Assembly (NCBI GenBank): GCA_002221725.1 | Contig: NJFT01000127.1 | Location: 1-64,000 of the forward strand | Source: Scedosporium boydii | Taxonomy: Eukaryota > Ascomycota > Sordariomycetes > Microascales > Microascaceae | Length of the DNA stretch: 64,000 bases | Direction of reading: 5' to 3' | Part shown: piece by piece, positions 63,691 through 64,000 of the stretch | Layout of the letters: the number at the start of each line of letters is the position of its first letter | Position numbering within the stretch: the first letter of the stretch is position 1 | Notes under the pieces: model-generated | The model's input: the letters and a program-made list of their open reading frames with translations, nothing else | Database searches by the model: none | What the model was told of the DNA's origin: nothing | Made by a program: the position numbers and the translations under genes

Positions 63691-64000
63691 TTATTTACTT
63701 AGAGTAAGAGGTAAGACGGTCATGAAAACAGGTACGAAAAGGGTGATTATGCTGCGTCGAGATCGCTGAATTGGATCGAGGCTAGTAGTCGCCGGCTGCA
63801 GCTTTGGGCGGTAGAGGCATCGATTGTTTCCTGTAGTATCGTGAGTTTCTTCAGGGGCCTCTAGGCTTATGGTAGAATTGAATTGGAGACTTCAATTTAA
63901 CAGAGGTACATGAGTGTATATATATTACTGGTGGTGTTGGAGGTCAATGTATTGTGACTTTGTCAGAAACTGTTTATTACATAAAAGTGTGGTGGCTAAT
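63691..64000. other. Unmutated flanking DNA, no gene identified
   Basis: The composition changes abruptly to balanced, with many CA and TG dinucleotides (GTCATGAAAACAGG, GCCGGCTGCAGC, TGGTGGTGTTGG). The six frames show only short open stretches; the ATG at 63722 opens just 15 codons. It could be the untranslated or intergenic border of a host gene beyond the window. It marks the edge of the RIP compartment. Confidence 0.6.

Noticed and set aside
63722..63769. Short ATG frame in the unmutated flank
   Set aside because: Only 15 codons before TGA, without a sign of coding bias or a convincing splice pattern.

Overview
The window is a stack of dead LTR retrotransposons, most probably from an ascomycete fungus of the Pezizomycotina. 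Almost every C in a CA context, and its mirror G in TG, has become T or A. TA dinucleotides are in great excess, and coding frames are broken almost only by TAA/TAG (some TGA) where Gln, Trp or Arg codons are expected. This is the signature of repeat-induced point mutation (RIP). I find no intact host gene, tRNA, rRNA or CRISPR array. Only the last ~310 bp (from about 63,690) have normal base composition. The species cannot be named from this sequence.

Layout. (1) 1-4719: a (TAA)n microsatellite, a Ty1/copia pol relic on +, two copies of a dispersed repeat K, and a very AT-rich interior with a minus-strand Gag zinc knuckle. (2) 4720-14010: an LTR (L1) split by G1, an 8.9 kb chromodomain Ty3/Gypsy element with a 5-bp target duplication. 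(3) 14021-18019: a third K copy, then 5' LTR/gag remnants of two minus-strand Gypsy elements (G2 inside G3). (4) 18020-62893: one 7.8 kb minus-strand Gypsy element (G4), stretched to 44.9 kb by nested insertions: G5 in its integrase, G6 before its RNase H, G7 and G8 33 bp apart in its gag, and G9 in the 3' LTR of G8. G4 itself sits in the LTR of G3, which resumes at 62894-63203. (5) 63204-64000: AT-rich flank, then ordinary DNA.

The elements G2-G9 are related chromoviruses: Gag with one CCHC knuckle, a long coiled-coil-rich linker, aspartic protease, RT, RNase H, DD35E integrase and C-terminal chromodomain. In G8 and G9 the whole polyprotein is one reading frame of more than 1,940 codons with no net indel. 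Directly after each 5' LTR is an 11-nt sequence complementary to an internal LTR segment about 50 bp after the TATA box. This is the arrangement of Tf1-type self-priming, and it predicts the transcription start.

The most interesting signal is a second reading frame on the opposite strand between the chromodomain and the polypurine tract (238 codons in G9). It is recognisable in G4, G5, G7, G8 and G9 and probably G6, although the DNA of these copies has diverged. It looks like an accessory antisense ORF carried by this lineage. G1, which is more distant, instead has about 2.9 kb of unassigned sequence in that position on its sense strand, with long frames interrupted only by RIP-type stops.
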